NCBI GenBank assembly: GCA_963843835.1
Contig: CAWJMD010000008.1
Coordinates: 806,001-870,000 of the forward strand
DNA: 64,000 bases
Source of the DNA: CAWJMD01 sp963843835
Lineage (GTDB): Bacteria; Actinomycetota; Actinomycetes; Actinomycetales; CAWJMD01
Direction: 5' to 3'
Shown: one piece after another, positions 44,397 to 53,968 of the stretch
How positions within the stretch are numbered: position 1 is the stretch's first letter
How the letters are laid out: each line of letters begins with the position of its first letter
The notes under the pieces: model-generated
The model's database searches: none
The model's input: the letters and a program-made list of their open reading frames with translations, nothing else
What the model was told of the DNA's origin: nothing
Made by a program: the position numbers and the translations under genes

Positions 44397-46144
44397 ACCC
44401 GGTCAGCCGCTTCCTGCTGTCGGTGGCCGGCGCCAACCGTGCCGTCCTCGACCACGCCCCCCGCGACCTGGTGAAGCAGACCGCGCTGGGCGGCACGCTG
44501 CTCACCACGGCCAGCCTGGCTGCCGTCGCCTCGGCCCTGGCCCTGTGGATGGCGCTCGACGTGACGGTGTGGGCCGCGATCCTCGGCGGGGTCGTCTGGG
44601 GACTGGCGATCCTCAACCTCGACCGCTGGCTGGTGGTCTCGACCCCGAGGCAGCAGACGAAGCTCGCGACGATCGCCATGGCCATGCCCCGCGTGCTGCT
44701 GGCGCTCGTGATCGGCCTGGTGATCTCGACGCCGCTGACGCTGCAGATCTTCAAGGCCGAGATCGACGCCGAGCTCGTGCGCCTGCACCAGGTCGAGCTG
44801 GAGGACTTCGAGAACGCGCTGCTGGCGGACGAGCGCTTCGCCGACCTGCCTGAGTGGAAGTCGGAGATCGTCGAGCTCGAGCAGGCCGTGACCGCCGGGG
44901 TCCCGACCGACGTCGTGTCCTCGAACCCCGAGGTCATCGCTCTCCGCGAACGCCTCGCGCAGGTCGAGACCGACTACAACGCCGCCGAGCAGGAGGTCGC
45001 CTGCGAGAAGGACGGCACCTGCGGCTCGGGCGTGATCGGCGCCGGTCCCGCCTTCGAGGAGAAGAAGGCACGGCGCGACCGGCTGGCGTCCGAGCGCGCG
45101 TCGCTGCAGCAGCAGCTCCAGACGATGACGGACGAGATCCGCACCGGCGCCGAAGCCGCCTACGCCCAGCAGACCATCGACAACAAGACCCGCCTCGACG
45201 GCCTGCGCGACCAGGTCGCCGACGCCGAGCAGAAGCGCGACGCGGAGGTGGCTGCCCACGACGGCACGGTCGAGAACGACGACGGACTGCTCGCGCGACT
45301 CGAGGCGTTGGAGTCCCTCACCCACCACAACCGCATGCTGCAGATGGCGCACCTGCTGCTGTTCGTGTTCCTCACCGCGATCGAGTGCCTGCCGATCTTC
45401 TTCAAGACGCTGCTGGCCCTCTCGAAGCCGACGCTGTACGAGCAGCTGCTTCTGCTGGAGGACACGCGATCGGAGGAGCGCGCCCGTCTGCGCCTGCAGA
45501 CCGAGCACGAGGAGGCGCTCGCCGTGGCCGAGGCGGCCCTCGAGGCTGCCCAGGCCCGCAGCGCGACCCAGCTGGACGCCGAGATCCGCACCGCCCAAGT
45601 CGTCCTCGACGCCCAGGTGTCGCTGGCGAACCAGGCAGTCGACAAGTGGAAGCGCCGCCAGAGTGCGCTGATCGACGAGGAGCTGGAGTCGTTCGTGACC
45701 GGGGCCGGGCCGGTCCGGCCCTCCGACCTCGGGGCTGCTTCGGCGAAGGCGGCGACCGTGCTCCCCGTCCCGCGGTCGGAACCCCACGTGTCGGGCGTTC
45801 CCGAGCAGCTCGCCCCACTCGCTGGGCACCAGGCTCCCTCCGCCCCGGTCAACGGGGCCGCGAACGGCGCGAAGAGCGGTGCAACGAACGGCACCGCCAA
45901 CGCGTCGGTCGGCGCGATGACCCAGGCCCACTCCACGGCGGACGGCTCCCCCGCCGGAGCCGGCGGCCGCGGGGTGAACGGAACGCACATCGCGGGTCAG
46001 GCACCGGCGCCGACCGACGTGACCGTCGGCTTCGTCGGCGCACCCGTCGGTAACCCGACGTTCGTCGCGGCCTCGACGGACGGTCTGCCCGAGACCACCG
46101 CGCAGCGCATCGCGCGGCTGCGCGACCGGGTCACCGAGAGCTGA
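44393..46144 (+). CDS. DUF4407 membrane coiled-coil protein
   Basis: GTG 44393 in a GTGA overlap gives 583 residues. Membrane helices lie at about 31-53, 56-77 and 97-119 (VLLALVIGLVISTPLTLQIF). A coiled coil of roughly 190 residues follows (LEDFENALLADERFADLPEW), then a fourth helix near 318-342 (MAHLLLFVFLTAIECLPIFF). A second coiled coil leads to a disordered Ala/Asn/Gly/Thr tail. DILNLDR-type motif ILNLDRWLVVS is the DUF4407 hallmark. Function is unknown; the layout suggests a membrane sensor or scaffold. Confidence 0.87.
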   Translation: MNPVSRFLLSVAGANRAVLDHAPRDLVKQTALGGTLLTTASLAAVASALALWMALDVTVWAAILGGVVWGLAILNLDRWLVVSTPRQQTKLATIAMAMPRVLLALVIGLVISTPLTLQIFKAEIDAELVRLHQVELEDFENALLADERFADLPEWKSEIVELEQAVTAGVPTDVVSSNPEVIALRERLAQVETDYNAAEQEVACEKDGTCGSGVIGAGPAFEEKKARRDRLASERASLQQQLQTMTDEIRTGAEAAYAQQTIDNKTRLDGLRDQVADAEQKRDAEVAAHDGTVENDDGLLARLEALESLTHHNRMLQMAHLLLFVFLTAIECLPIFFKTLLALSKPTLYEQLLLLEDTRSEERARLRLQTEHEEALAVAEAALEAAQARSATQLDAEIRTAQVVLDAQVSLANQAVDKWKRRQSALIDEELESFVTGAGPVRPSDLGAASAKAATVLPVPRSEPHVSGVPEQLAPLAGHQAPSAPVNGAANGAKSGATNGTANASVGAMTQAHSTADGSPAGAGGRGVNGTHIAGQAPAPTDVTVGFVGAPVGNPTFVAASTDGLPETTAQRIARLRDRVTES

Positions 46145-46281
46145 GAAGCCCAGCGAGCGTCCGGTCGGGCTACTCCTGCCTTTTCCTCCCCGGAACGCGC
46201 GGGAAACAGGTCGGCAACATGACACCCGCACCCTGAGGTAGCCGCTCCCTCGGCGGCTCTCGTTCTCCTCAGGAGGCCGCC

Positions 46282-46947
46282 ATGCTCGTCCGGATCCGAC
46301 TCACCGTCCCCGACCGTCCCGGCTCGCTGGGAATGGTGGCCTCGACCGTCGGCGGTGCGGGCGCCGACGTCGTGCAGGTCGAGGTGCTCAGCACGGAGGC
46401 CGGACGAGCCGTGGACGACGTCCACGTCGACGTCCGGAACACGGACCACCTCGACCGCCTGGCCCGCGCGCTCGGCGCACTCGTCGGGGTCACCGTCGAC
46501 GGGGTGGTGCATGATCCGCCACCCGTGACGGGGCACGCAGAGCTCGAGCTGGTCGCCCGGCTGATGGCTGCCCCCTCGCGGGCCCTCGCCACCCTCGTCG
46601 ACGGGGTGCCAGCGGCGATCGGTGCCGACTGGGCCATCGTCCTGGGCACCAGCGACGGCCCAGGTCTCGACACCGTGGTGCTGGCCGGCGGACGGGCCCC
46701 GGACCCGTCCTCGGTGCCGAGCCTGTCGCTCGGACTGCCCCTGCGGCTGGGCACGCCACGTCTCGCCCCCTCGGGTGGGCCGGCGTTCGGCGGCACCGTC
46801 GTCGCGCCGCTCGGCGTGGCGCCGGTGGCCCTCGTGGCGGTCCGCGAGAAGGGCCCTGCCTTCCACCGTTCGGAGATGTGGCGGCTGGCCGAGATCGGGA
46901 CGATCGCCGGACACGTGCTCGAGGCGACGCCCGACCTCGTCAGCTAG
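46282..46947 (+). CDS. ACT-domain amino-acid-binding protein
   Basis: ATG 46282 follows an excellent ribosome site (AGGAGGCCGCC). The 221-residue protein begins LVRIRLTVPDRPGSLGMVAS, an ACT domain with the RPGxLG ligand loop. A second regulatory-like region follows (GHAELELVARLMAAPSRALA), with a GAF-like C-terminus (PALGIAP-type APLGVAPVALVAVREKGPAF). No enzymatic domain is attached, so it is probably a small-molecule sensor. Its 3' end overlaps the convergent nuclease gene by eight bases. Confidence 0.75.
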   Translation: MLVRIRLTVPDRPGSLGMVASTVGGAGADVVQVEVLSTEAGRAVDDVHVDVRNTDHLDRLARALGALVGVTVDGVVHDPPPVTGHAELELVARLMAAPSRALATLVDGVPAAIGADWAIVLGTSDGPGLDTVVLAGGRAPDPSSVPSLSLGLPLRLGTPRLAPSGGPAFGGTVVAPLGVAPVALVAVREKGPAFHRSEMWRLAEIGTIAGHVLEATPDLVS

Positions 46948-48526
46948 CCGCGGCGGACGCCGGGGTGCGTAGGCCCCACAGCCACTGGTGGAGCCTGCGG
47001 GTCGAGACGCAGTCGTAGAGGTTGTAGCGCCTGATCGAGTCGAGCACGTCGGCTGCGGCTCCGGGGCGTCCGGCGGCGAGCAGGTCGGTGTAGCGGGTGT
47101 ACTCGACGATCGAGTCGCCGGCGTTCTGGACGTCTCCCGTCCGCACCTGCGTGCCCATGTAGAGGGGCTCGAGCTGCTTGAGCGAGCGGGAACCGACCGA
47201 CACCTGGATCGAGTCGCGGACGACGTCGAGCAGGTCGACAAGGACGCCGCTCGAGACGAGTTCGGCCACCTCGGCCTCCCGGGTCGCGTGGCGCTCGGCC
47301 AGCTCCTGCAGCCGTGTCGGCTCGTACGCGGCGTAGTGGTAGACGTGGCTGTCCGGGAACCGTCGGCGCCGGGCGGCGATCAGGTCGAGGGTCGCCTCGA
47401 GCGCCTGCTTCTCGTCAAACCGGGAGTGGGCCCAGATGCCCGTGTACCTCTCGTCGGCGTCGACGAAGCCGTGCAGGTACTCCAACGAGCCGTCCGCGTC
47501 GTGGAACGGGTCGCCCTCGATGTCGTAGTAGAGGTCGCCCGGGTCGGGCGACGGCAGGGTCGACAGCCCTGAGTCGCTGTGCACCGTGAACTCCAGCCGG
47601 CCGCTCCGTTCGCCGGCCAGCTGCACCGCCGCCTGGGACCGCAGCTCGGCGAAGGCACTCTCCTCGATCTCCTCCGGGCGTCGACCATCAGGCGCCTCCG
47701 CGAGGTCGTCGATCGTCGTCAGCCCGGCGGCGCGCAGAAGGGGGATCTGCCGGTACCGGACGCCCCAGACCAGACTCAGGTCGCGCGCTGCCCTGCGACC
47801 GTCGCTGCAGGTCGGCGACCAGCGGCATTTCTTGCACGCCCGGCGCTTGTCGGCCCAGGCGGGCTCGGGCACGGCCGCCGTCCGCGCGACCCGCTGCACC
47901 GCCTCGGCGATGGCCGGACGGGCCGCCTCGATCGCGGGAGCGGCCTCCTGCGAGGCGATCTCGCCCGTCCCGAGCCATGCGTGGATCTCCACGGGTTCGG
48001 GATACCCACAGCGGGTCAGCACCTCGGCGCACACACCGAGCTGCAGCACGGTCGTGTCCTTGACGGAGTGCGCCAGCCTGATCTCGAGAGGCTCGTACCG
48101 GTGCCGCCCCTGCGGGGTGCGCAGCGCGTCACCGGTGCCGGGGTGGACACGGGTCAGCAGGTCGGGACGGGCGACGACGCCCCCGGCCACCAGGACGCCT
48201 CCGTAGACGGCGGGTGCCCCGGCGTCGAGCGCCGCACGTGTCGCCTCGGCGGCGACCATGACCTGGGACCACTCGTGACCACAGTCCGCGATCTCCTGGA
48301 GGTCGACCCCGAGGCTGTCGCGCAGGGCGGCGACCACGTCGGTCCGGTGCTCCCTGCTGCGCTGGGCCACCAGCTCGCCCGTGGCGGACGCCTCGACGGT
48401 GCGGGGGCGGACCAGGCCGCTCGCGGCGGCGTGGTCGAACGCGAAGCGGTGGTCGCACTCGACGACGGCGAGTACGTCGCGCGCCGAGAGCACCCAGCCG
48501 TCGTCAGTCCGCCGCACCACCCTCAC
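46940..48526 (-). CDS. TM0106-family RecB-like nuclease with RNase H-like exonuclease domain
   Basis: The 528-residue protein has an N-terminal PD-(D/E)XK RecB-like domain with RPDLLTRV and YEPLEIRLAHSVK. A CX2CX5C cluster (ACKKCRWSPTCSDG) plus an upstream cysteine in VVECDHRFAFD fits a 4Fe-4S nuclease. The C-terminal part is RNase H-like (LYYDIEGDPFHDADGS, then YNLYDCVSTRRLHQWLWGL). Many family members continue into a helicase of another 600 residues; this one stops right after the exonuclease. It is probably a nucleic-acid repair or defence nuclease. Confidence 0.82.
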   Translation of the reverse strand: MRVVRRTDDGWVLSARDVLAVVECDHRFAFDHAAASGLVRPRTVEASATGELVAQRSREHRTDVVAALRDSLGVDLQEIADCGHEWSQVMVAAEATRAALDAGAPAVYGGVLVAGGVVARPDLLTRVHPGTGDALRTPQGRHRYEPLEIRLAHSVKDTTVLQLGVCAEVLTRCGYPEPVEIHAWLGTGEIASQEAAPAIEAARPAIAEAVQRVARTAAVPEPAWADKRRACKKCRWSPTCSDGRRAARDLSLVWGVRYRQIPLLRAAGLTTIDDLAEAPDGRRPEEIEESAFAELRSQAAVQLAGERSGRLEFTVHSDSGLSTLPSPDPGDLYYDIEGDPFHDADGSLEYLHGFVDADERYTGIWAHSRFDEKQALEATLDLIAARRRRFPDSHVYHYAAYEPTRLQELAERHATREAEVAELVSSGVLVDLLDVVRDSIQVSVGSRSLKQLEPLYMGTQVRTGDVQNAGDSIVEYTRYTDLLAAGRPGAAADVLDSIRRYNLYDCVSTRRLHQWLWGLRTPASAAAS

Positions 48527-48661
48527 CTGCCTCGTGTCGTCGCGCCGTGGTCAGGCACAGTTCCGGTTCTCAACACCGCGGACGCTACCTCTCGGGGCCG
48601 ACAACGGTCCGGAGACACCACGTCCGGGAGCACTGTCCGGCGCCGGTGGTAGAACCGACGC

Positions 48662-49255
48662 ATGAGCAGCACGCCCGTCCCCCAGACCGCGGCCGACCTC
48701 GTGACCCTGGAGCGCTGGCACCACGCCGTCAACGCAGGCGACGTCGAGGCCGCGGCCATGCTGTGCACCGATGACGTGGCCGTGCGCGGTCCCCGCGGCG
48801 TCGGTCACGGACGGCAGCTCGTGCGCGACTGGTTGACGCGCAGCGGCATCCGGTTGAGTCCGCTCGACCCGATCGACGCGCTCGTCCTCTCGGGCGCACG
48901 CGTCGTGGTCCGCGAGAAGGCGCGGTGGACGACGGCCGTCAGCGAACCGCTCGAGACGTGGTGCGTCTTCGAGGTGTGCGACGGACTCGTCAGCGCGATC
49001 GCGCGCTACGACGACGAGGGCGAGATCCCACAGCCGGAACCGCATGACTCACGACATGAAGCAAGCTTCGACCCACAAGTCCGGAGGACGCCGGGCGGCG
49101 TTAGCCTTCCCCGCCTGCGTCGTCGGCGTCGAGTTGGAGTTCGGGGTTTCCGCTCGGATCGTCGGACAGCTTCGGTGCCGGTGGGACCCACGCTTGGAGG
49201 GGCTGAAGGACGGATGCGTAGAAGGACTCGACTGCGTCCGTCACACTGGGAATAA
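48662..49255 (+). CDS. NTF2/SnoaL-like small protein with aberrant C-terminal tail
   Basis: ATG 48662 starts a normal cone-fold domain of about 123 residues (LERWHHAVNAGDVEAAAMLC, GRQLVRDWLTRSGIRLSPLD, ETWCVFEVCDGLVSAIARYD). After GEIPQPEP the frame reads on for 70 arginine-rich residues that are antisense to the end of the TerD-nuclease gene. A stop in another frame lies at 49044-49046. The domain is real; the tail probably arose from a lost stop or a one-base change at the border with lower-GC DNA. Confidence 0.65.
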   Translation: MSSTPVPQTAADLVTLERWHHAVNAGDVEAAAMLCTDDVAVRGPRGVGHGRQLVRDWLTRSGIRLSPLDPIDALVLSGARVVVREKARWTTAVSEPLETWCVFEVCDGLVSAIARYDDEGEIPQPEPHDSRHEASFDPQVRRTPGGVSLPRLRRRRRVGVRGFRSDRRTASVPVGPTLGGAEGRMRRRTRLRPSHWE

Positions 49256-51193
49256 AGGCACCGCGAACACCTGATCGCTTGGAGCCCATCGGATACGGGC
49301 GGGTCAGAACGAAGCCCTGAACGTCGCGCGTCTGATTGGCGAGTAGCGGCGCGGGACCGTCGCGCAGGTCCTTCAACTGCTCGCACGTGGTGCTGCTCTG
49401 CCTCGAAAACAGCACCTCGACCAGTAAGTCGTCCGGGGAGGTCTTGAGCTGCCTGAGGAGCCATTGCACGCGACGGTGAGACGCGCCTTCCCCAGGAGCA
49501 GAGATCTGTGTGCTGATACGAATTCGCGCCGTCCTGAGATCTGCGACAACCGAGATAGAACCTGCCGCTCCCGGCACTCTGAGGCTCGCCGACAGCGTCC
49601 CCTCGCTCGCGAGCTGATCCACAGCGGTTTTGGTCCTCGAGGCGCTGTCTGCCTTGGCACCCCGGGTACCGGCCTGAGTGACAGACACGCCGAGATCCGC
49701 CGAGAGCCCAAGCGCAAGATGACGAACGAGCTTGAGCCACGCCTCCGCGACGGCCGGGACCTTCCGATCACTGGGGCGCAGGCTGCCGGCCATGATCGCT
49801 TCCCGCACGGGCACCCACGCGGCGCCCATGTCCTCGAACCTCGCGGCCCCCGAACGCGCGTGCTCGAGGTATCGGATCAACTCACTCAGAACCCAGGCTT
49901 GGGTCGGATCCTCGACCCCCTTGTGTTGGAGAACCACCTTCGCTTCGTGGAGAACCTCCGACCACGACAGGTGGAACAGTGCCACCTTCTTGAGCTTCCG
50001 CTGGTCGACGCTGAGAGGGTGCTCGCCGGCACCTGGGGGATCTCGTTGAGAGAGTCACGACGGCGTCGAAACCCTGCAACCTGGCCACCTCGAGGTAGTT
50101 CTCCACCTGCTCGACCCGCAGCTGACTTGTGCCGGTCTTGACTTCCAGCAGGCCCGTCCACTTCTTGGAGCCGCGCACAACTCGGATCAGTCCATCAGGG
50201 ATGACGGTGCCCTCTCCGAGCGCAAAGGGAACCTCCAGGAACGTCTCGACCGCACCTGCTGGCGCGCCCAGGCGCGCACAGATCGCACGCGCGCAAGGGC
50301 TTCACGCTTAGAATCGTTGAGAGCAGCGTCGAGGTGGCACGCTTCTCCTGTTCGTCGGCTGTCCCGACCCCCGATATTGAGAACAGACGCGCGATCTGCC
50401 ATTTGGGATCATCAGCGTGCCTCGCTGACGACACGACATTGATCGGGACGGGTGCCTTCCGGGTCCTGACCCCCCGCGCACGCCGAGGACCAACACGTCC
50501 AGCACTCGCGGGCGGGGACACTTCCGACCCGTCCTCATGCGAAGTGGCCGACGCCTGCGAGGCCTCATGGAGGTCAGGGTCGAGCGACCCTCTGTCGGCG
50601 TCGGTCTCCACCCCCCGCAATTCCTCCGAGGCCGTGGCATCAGGAGCAGCGTCGTCATCTACGGACACACCGAAGTCTGTTGCCAGTCCTGCCAGACCTG
50701 TCGACCAACCCTGGCCCACGGCCCGGACCTTCCAACTGCCGTTGCGACGATAAACTTCGCCGAAGACGAAGGCCGTCTCGGTTGTGGCATCCGTGATCTC
50801 ATAGCGGACCAGAGGCTGCCCGGTCTGGTCGCTGACCAGCATGAACAGGCCCTCGAGGTCTCCGAAGGTGCCGTCCCCTACGCTCGCGGTGACGGCGATC
50901 GCGTCGACATCCGCCGGAACCGCTTCCAGGTCCAGGCCGAGCCCCTCTTGCACTCCCGAGTCTGTCGTGGTCTGCCCAAGGTGCTGGACGGAGCCGTCTC
51001 GCGACGTCGGCTGATTGAAGAAGACAAGGTCGTCGTCCGAGCGGACCTTGCGGTTGCTGTCCAAGAGCAGGGCCGAACCATCGACATCCGCTCCCGCTCC
51101 CTCGGTATCCGTCCACCCAACGACCACGCGCAGGCGGGCAGACTCCCCAGGAAGACCTACGTTCTGTCCCTTTTGAAGCACGGCCTCCGGCAT
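49101..51193 (-). pseudogene. TerD-domain protein fused to PD-(D/E)XK-like nuclease domain, three frameshifts
   Basis: ATG 51193 begins with a TerD domain (MPEAVLQKGQNVGLPGESAR, VVGWTDTEGAGADVDGSALL, TETAFVFGEVYRRNGSWKVR) of about 190 residues and an acidic linker. In other frames the protein continues with ETFLEVPFALGEGTVIPDG, KKWTGLLEVKTGTSQLRVEQ (a nuclease-like E-x-K core), NEIPQVPAST and a long C-terminal region ending SDDPSGNPELQLDADDAGG. The frame changes near 50283 (one base too many), 50047 and 50009 (one base too few each). If repaired, the chain would be about 695 residues. TerD proteins bind calcium and are linked to tellurite and phage resistance. GC is visibly lower than the surroundings. 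Confidence 0.75.
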
Positions 51194-51263
51194 GGGCCGA
51201 GTGTATGTATTGAGGTCTGGCCGCTCAGGCTCTTACTCAATGTCGCCCGCAGCTGTGTCCCAA

Positions 51264-51849
51264 CTAACCGACGCTGACGCCGTAGTCCTTGGCGATGCCA
51301 AGCAGCCCGGTCGCGTACCCCTGGCCGACCGCGCGGAACTTCCACTCCCCGCCTCGTCGGTAGACCTCGCCGAAGATCATCGCGGTCTCGGTGGACGCGT
51401 CCTCGGTGAGGTCGTAGCGCGCGAGCTCCTGGTCGTTGACGGCGTTGACGACGCGGATGAACGCGTTCACGACCTGCCCGAAGTTCTGCTGGCGGGTCGC
51501 CCCTTCGTGGATCGACACCGGGACGACGATCCTCTCGACCTCGGAGGGGACGTGCTCGAGGTCCATCACGATCATCTCGTCGTCGCCCTCACCGGCACCG
51601 TCGAGGTTGTCGCCGGTGTGGTGGAGCGAGCCGTCCGGGCTGGTGAGGTTGTTGTAGAAGACGAAGTGCGGCGTCTGAGACGACCTTGCCGTTCGCCCCG
51701 CACATGAGGGCGCTCGCGTCGAGGTCGAAGTCCGCGCCGGCGGTCGAGCGGACGTCCCACCCCAGGCCCACGTGGATCTTGGACAGGCCGGCGGCGCCCG
51801 CCTCCTTGCTCAGTGAGACGTTGCCGCCCTTCGCGAGGCTGACCCCCAT
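51264..51849 (-). pseudogene. TerD-family stress protein, one frameshift
   Basis: ATG 51849, with GGGGAG upstream, begins VSLAKGGNVSLSKEAGAAGL, then HVGLGWDVRSTAGADFDLDA and SALMCGANGKVVSD. The frame then fails. Dropping one base near 51671 restores HFVFYNNLTSPDGSL, GEGDDEMIVMDLEHVP and the normal C-terminus GEWKFRAVGQGYATGLLGIA KDYGVSVG, giving about 194 residues, the standard TerD length. TerD proteins bind calcium through the acidic clusters seen here. It precedes the TerD-nuclease gene on the same strand, 70 bases away. Confidence 0.82.
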
Positions 51850-51891
51850 GGTGACTCCCCTTCGTTCGTCGTCGATCGGCTGATTCCGACC

Positions 51892-53391
51892 CTACCCAGG
51901 CCGGTCGTCTCCCGTACGCGACACCTCCGGCTCCGCGCCGGTGGCCGTCCGCCGCCGACGTACCACCAGCTCCACCAGCGCGAACACCAGTGCCACGCCG
52001 ACCAGCCCGGTCGCCACCCGCAGCCCCATCGTCACGGCCGTGTCGTAGCCGCCCGCGCTGCGCACGCCCGCGAAGAACACGGCCCCCACCAGGGCGATGC
52101 CTGCCGCGGTGCCGATGCGCTGCCCGGTCTGGAGCACGCCCCCGGCCGTCCCGGCCCGGTGCACCGGCACGTCAGCCAGGGTCAGCGTGATGTTGGGCGA
52201 GATCACGAGCCCGCTGCCGAGACCGGCGAGCAGCAGCGGCAGGGCCGCCCACCACCCGACGGAGCGCCCGTCGACCACGCTCACCACGACGTCCGTGGCC
52301 ACCAGGCCGACGACCACCACGACGAGGCCGACGGTGACCAGGGGGCGGCCGACGCGCGTGACCACCCGTCCGCCCACGGCCGAGGTCACCGCGGAGCCGG
52401 CGGCGAACGGGGTCAGCGCGAGGCCGGCCAGCAGGGGCGAGTAGCCGAGGCCGTTCTGGAGGTACAGCGCCAGCACGAAGAAGATGCCGGTGAAGCCCGA
52501 GAAGTAGAGCGCGGCCACCGCGGCACCCGTGCTGTAGCCGGGCAGGCCGAACAACCTGAGGTCGACGAGCGGGGTGTGACCCCGGGCCGCGTACCGGCGC
52601 TCCCACATGACCCACGCCGCGGCGATGCCGACACCCAGGGCGCCCAGCCGCCAGCCGGTGCCGCCGAAGCGGTCCGACTCGACCAGCGGCAGCAGCAGCG
52701 CGAGCAGCGCCGCCGCCAGGAGGAGGACACCGACGGGGTCGAGGTCGTCGCGCTCCCGGGCCCCGCGGTCTCGGGGGGCGGGGAGCCAGCGCATCGCGAG
52801 CAGGATGGCGGCGAGCCCGATCGGCAGGTTGACGAAGAAGATCCAGCGCCACCCGTCGTCCGCGCCCAGGAGCCGGATGATCAGGCCGCCCGTGATGGGG
52901 CCGACAGCCGTGGAGATCCCGATGGTCGCGCCGAGCATGCCGAACGCCCTGCCGCGCTCGGCGCCCGCGAAGAGCTCCTGGATCAGCCCGCTGACCTGCG
53001 GGTTGAGCAGACCGCCGCCGACACCCTGCACCAGTCGGGCCACGACGAGCACCCAGGCTGCCGGCGCAAGACCGGCGACGAGGCTCGCGACCGTGAACAG
53101 GGCGACCCCGAGGATGAACATGCGGCGCCGGCCGATCGCGTCCCCGAGCCGGCCGGCCGGCACGAGCACCAGACCGAACGTCAGGGCGTAGCCGGAGACG
53201 ATCCACTGCAGGTCGCTCGGTGAGGCGTCGACGCCCTGCTGGATCGACGGGAGCGCGACGTTGACGATGCTGACGTCGAGCAGGGTCATGAACCCCGCGA
53301 CGAGACAGACCGTCAGTGCGCGCCAGCGCCGGGGATCGGGCTCTGCGGGGCCTTGGGGCGCGTCCGTGCGGGGGGCGGGCTGATCGGCCAC
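51892..53391 (-). CDS. MFS transporter, DHA2 (EmrB/QacA) drug:proton antiporter type
   Basis: GTG 53391 gives 499 residues with 14 predicted membrane helices. Motif C-like and DHA2 signatures include LLDVSIVNVALPSIQQGVDA, WIVSGYALTFGLVLVPAGRL, GDAIGRRRMFILGVALFTVA and GPITGGLIIRLLGADDGWRW. Such pumps export drugs or metabolites by proton exchange. It is divergent from the PPOX-family gene, with an inverted repeat between. Confidence 0.9.
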   Translation of the reverse strand: MADQPAPRTDAPQGPAEPDPRRWRALTVCLVAGFMTLLDVSIVNVALPSIQQGVDASPSDLQWIVSGYALTFGLVLVPAGRLGDAIGRRRMFILGVALFTVASLVAGLAPAAWVLVVARLVQGVGGGLLNPQVSGLIQELFAGAERGRAFGMLGATIGISTAVGPITGGLIIRLLGADDGWRWIFFVNLPIGLAAILLAMRWLPAPRDRGARERDDLDPVGVLLLAAALLALLLPLVESDRFGGTGWRLGALGVGIAAAWVMWERRYAARGHTPLVDLRLFGLPGYSTGAAVAALYFSGFTGIFFVLALYLQNGLGYSPLLAGLALTPFAAGSAVTSAVGGRVVTRVGRPLVTVGLVVVVVGLVATDVVVSVVDGRSVGWWAALPLLLAGLGSGLVISPNITLTLADVPVHRAGTAGGVLQTGQRIGTAAGIALVGAVFFAGVRSAGGYDTAVTMGLRVATGLVGVALVFALVELVVRRRRTATGAEPEVSRTGDDRPG

Positions 53392-53438
53392 GAGCCCATC
53401 CTCCACTGGGGCGGGGCGGGGCCGGTTCGGGATCCGCC

Positions 53439-53460
53439 GTGAGCGACCAGTGTCGCTGAC
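53439..53460. promoter_or_regulatory. Inverted repeat between divergent MFS and PPOX genes
   Basis: GTGAGCGAC, four bases, GTCGCTGAC pairs at eight of nine positions. It lies 48 bases before the MFS start and 83 before the PPOX start, where a shared repressor site would be expected. No regulator gene is adjacent. Confidence 0.3.
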
Positions 53461-53542
53461 CCCTGATGTGGGCGCACCCTGGGGACCACCCGCGACTGCC
53501 CCTCCGCTACGGCAGCTGGGGCGACGACGAAGGGAGCAGGTC

Positions 53543-53968
53543 ATGAGCGTCTTCACCGACACCGAGCTGCGCTACATGCGTTCCCAGAGACTCGGTCGGC
53601 TGGCGACCGTCGGACCGGACGGCATGCCGCACGTCGTGCCGCTGCTGTTCAGGCACGACGCGGAGACCGACACGATGGTGATCGGGTCGGGCTACGACAT
53701 GGCCGCGAGCAAGAAGTACCGGGACGTCGAGCGGACGGGGCGGGCGACGCTCCTGATCGACGACCTGGCCAGCACGAACCCGTGGGCCCCGCGCGGCATC
53801 GAGATCCGTGGCCACGCCGTGGCGATCGAGTCCGGCGGCGCCGAGCTGGGCCGGCGCCTGCGGGTCGGCTTCGAGATGGACGACGCCTACCTGCGCATCG
53901 AGCCACAACGCATCGTGTCATGGGGCCTGGTGGACGGCGCCCGACGTCCGTCGGCGCGGAACGTGTGA
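53543..53968 (+). CDS. PPOX-class F420/FMN-dependent split-barrel protein
   Basis: ATG 53543 with AGGGAG upstream gives 141 residues. FTDTELRYMRSQRLGRLATV, PDGMPHVVPLLFRHDAETD and GRATLLIDDLASTNPWAPRG match the F420/FMN split barrel of the PPOX class. WAPRGIEIRGHAV and SWGLVDGARRPSARNV are typical. Members are probably small reductases with deazaflavin or flavin; no substrate is known. Confidence 0.88.
   Translation: MSVFTDTELRYMRSQRLGRLATVGPDGMPHVVPLLFRHDAETDTMVIGSGYDMAASKKYRDVERTGRATLLIDDLASTNPWAPRGIEIRGHAVAIESGGAELGRRLRVGFEMDDAYLRIEPQRIVSWGLVDGARRPSARNV

Noticed and set aside
46147..46171. Hairpin after DUF4407 (AGCCC/GGGCT)
   Set aside because: Only five base pairs with a 15-base loop; too weak to call.
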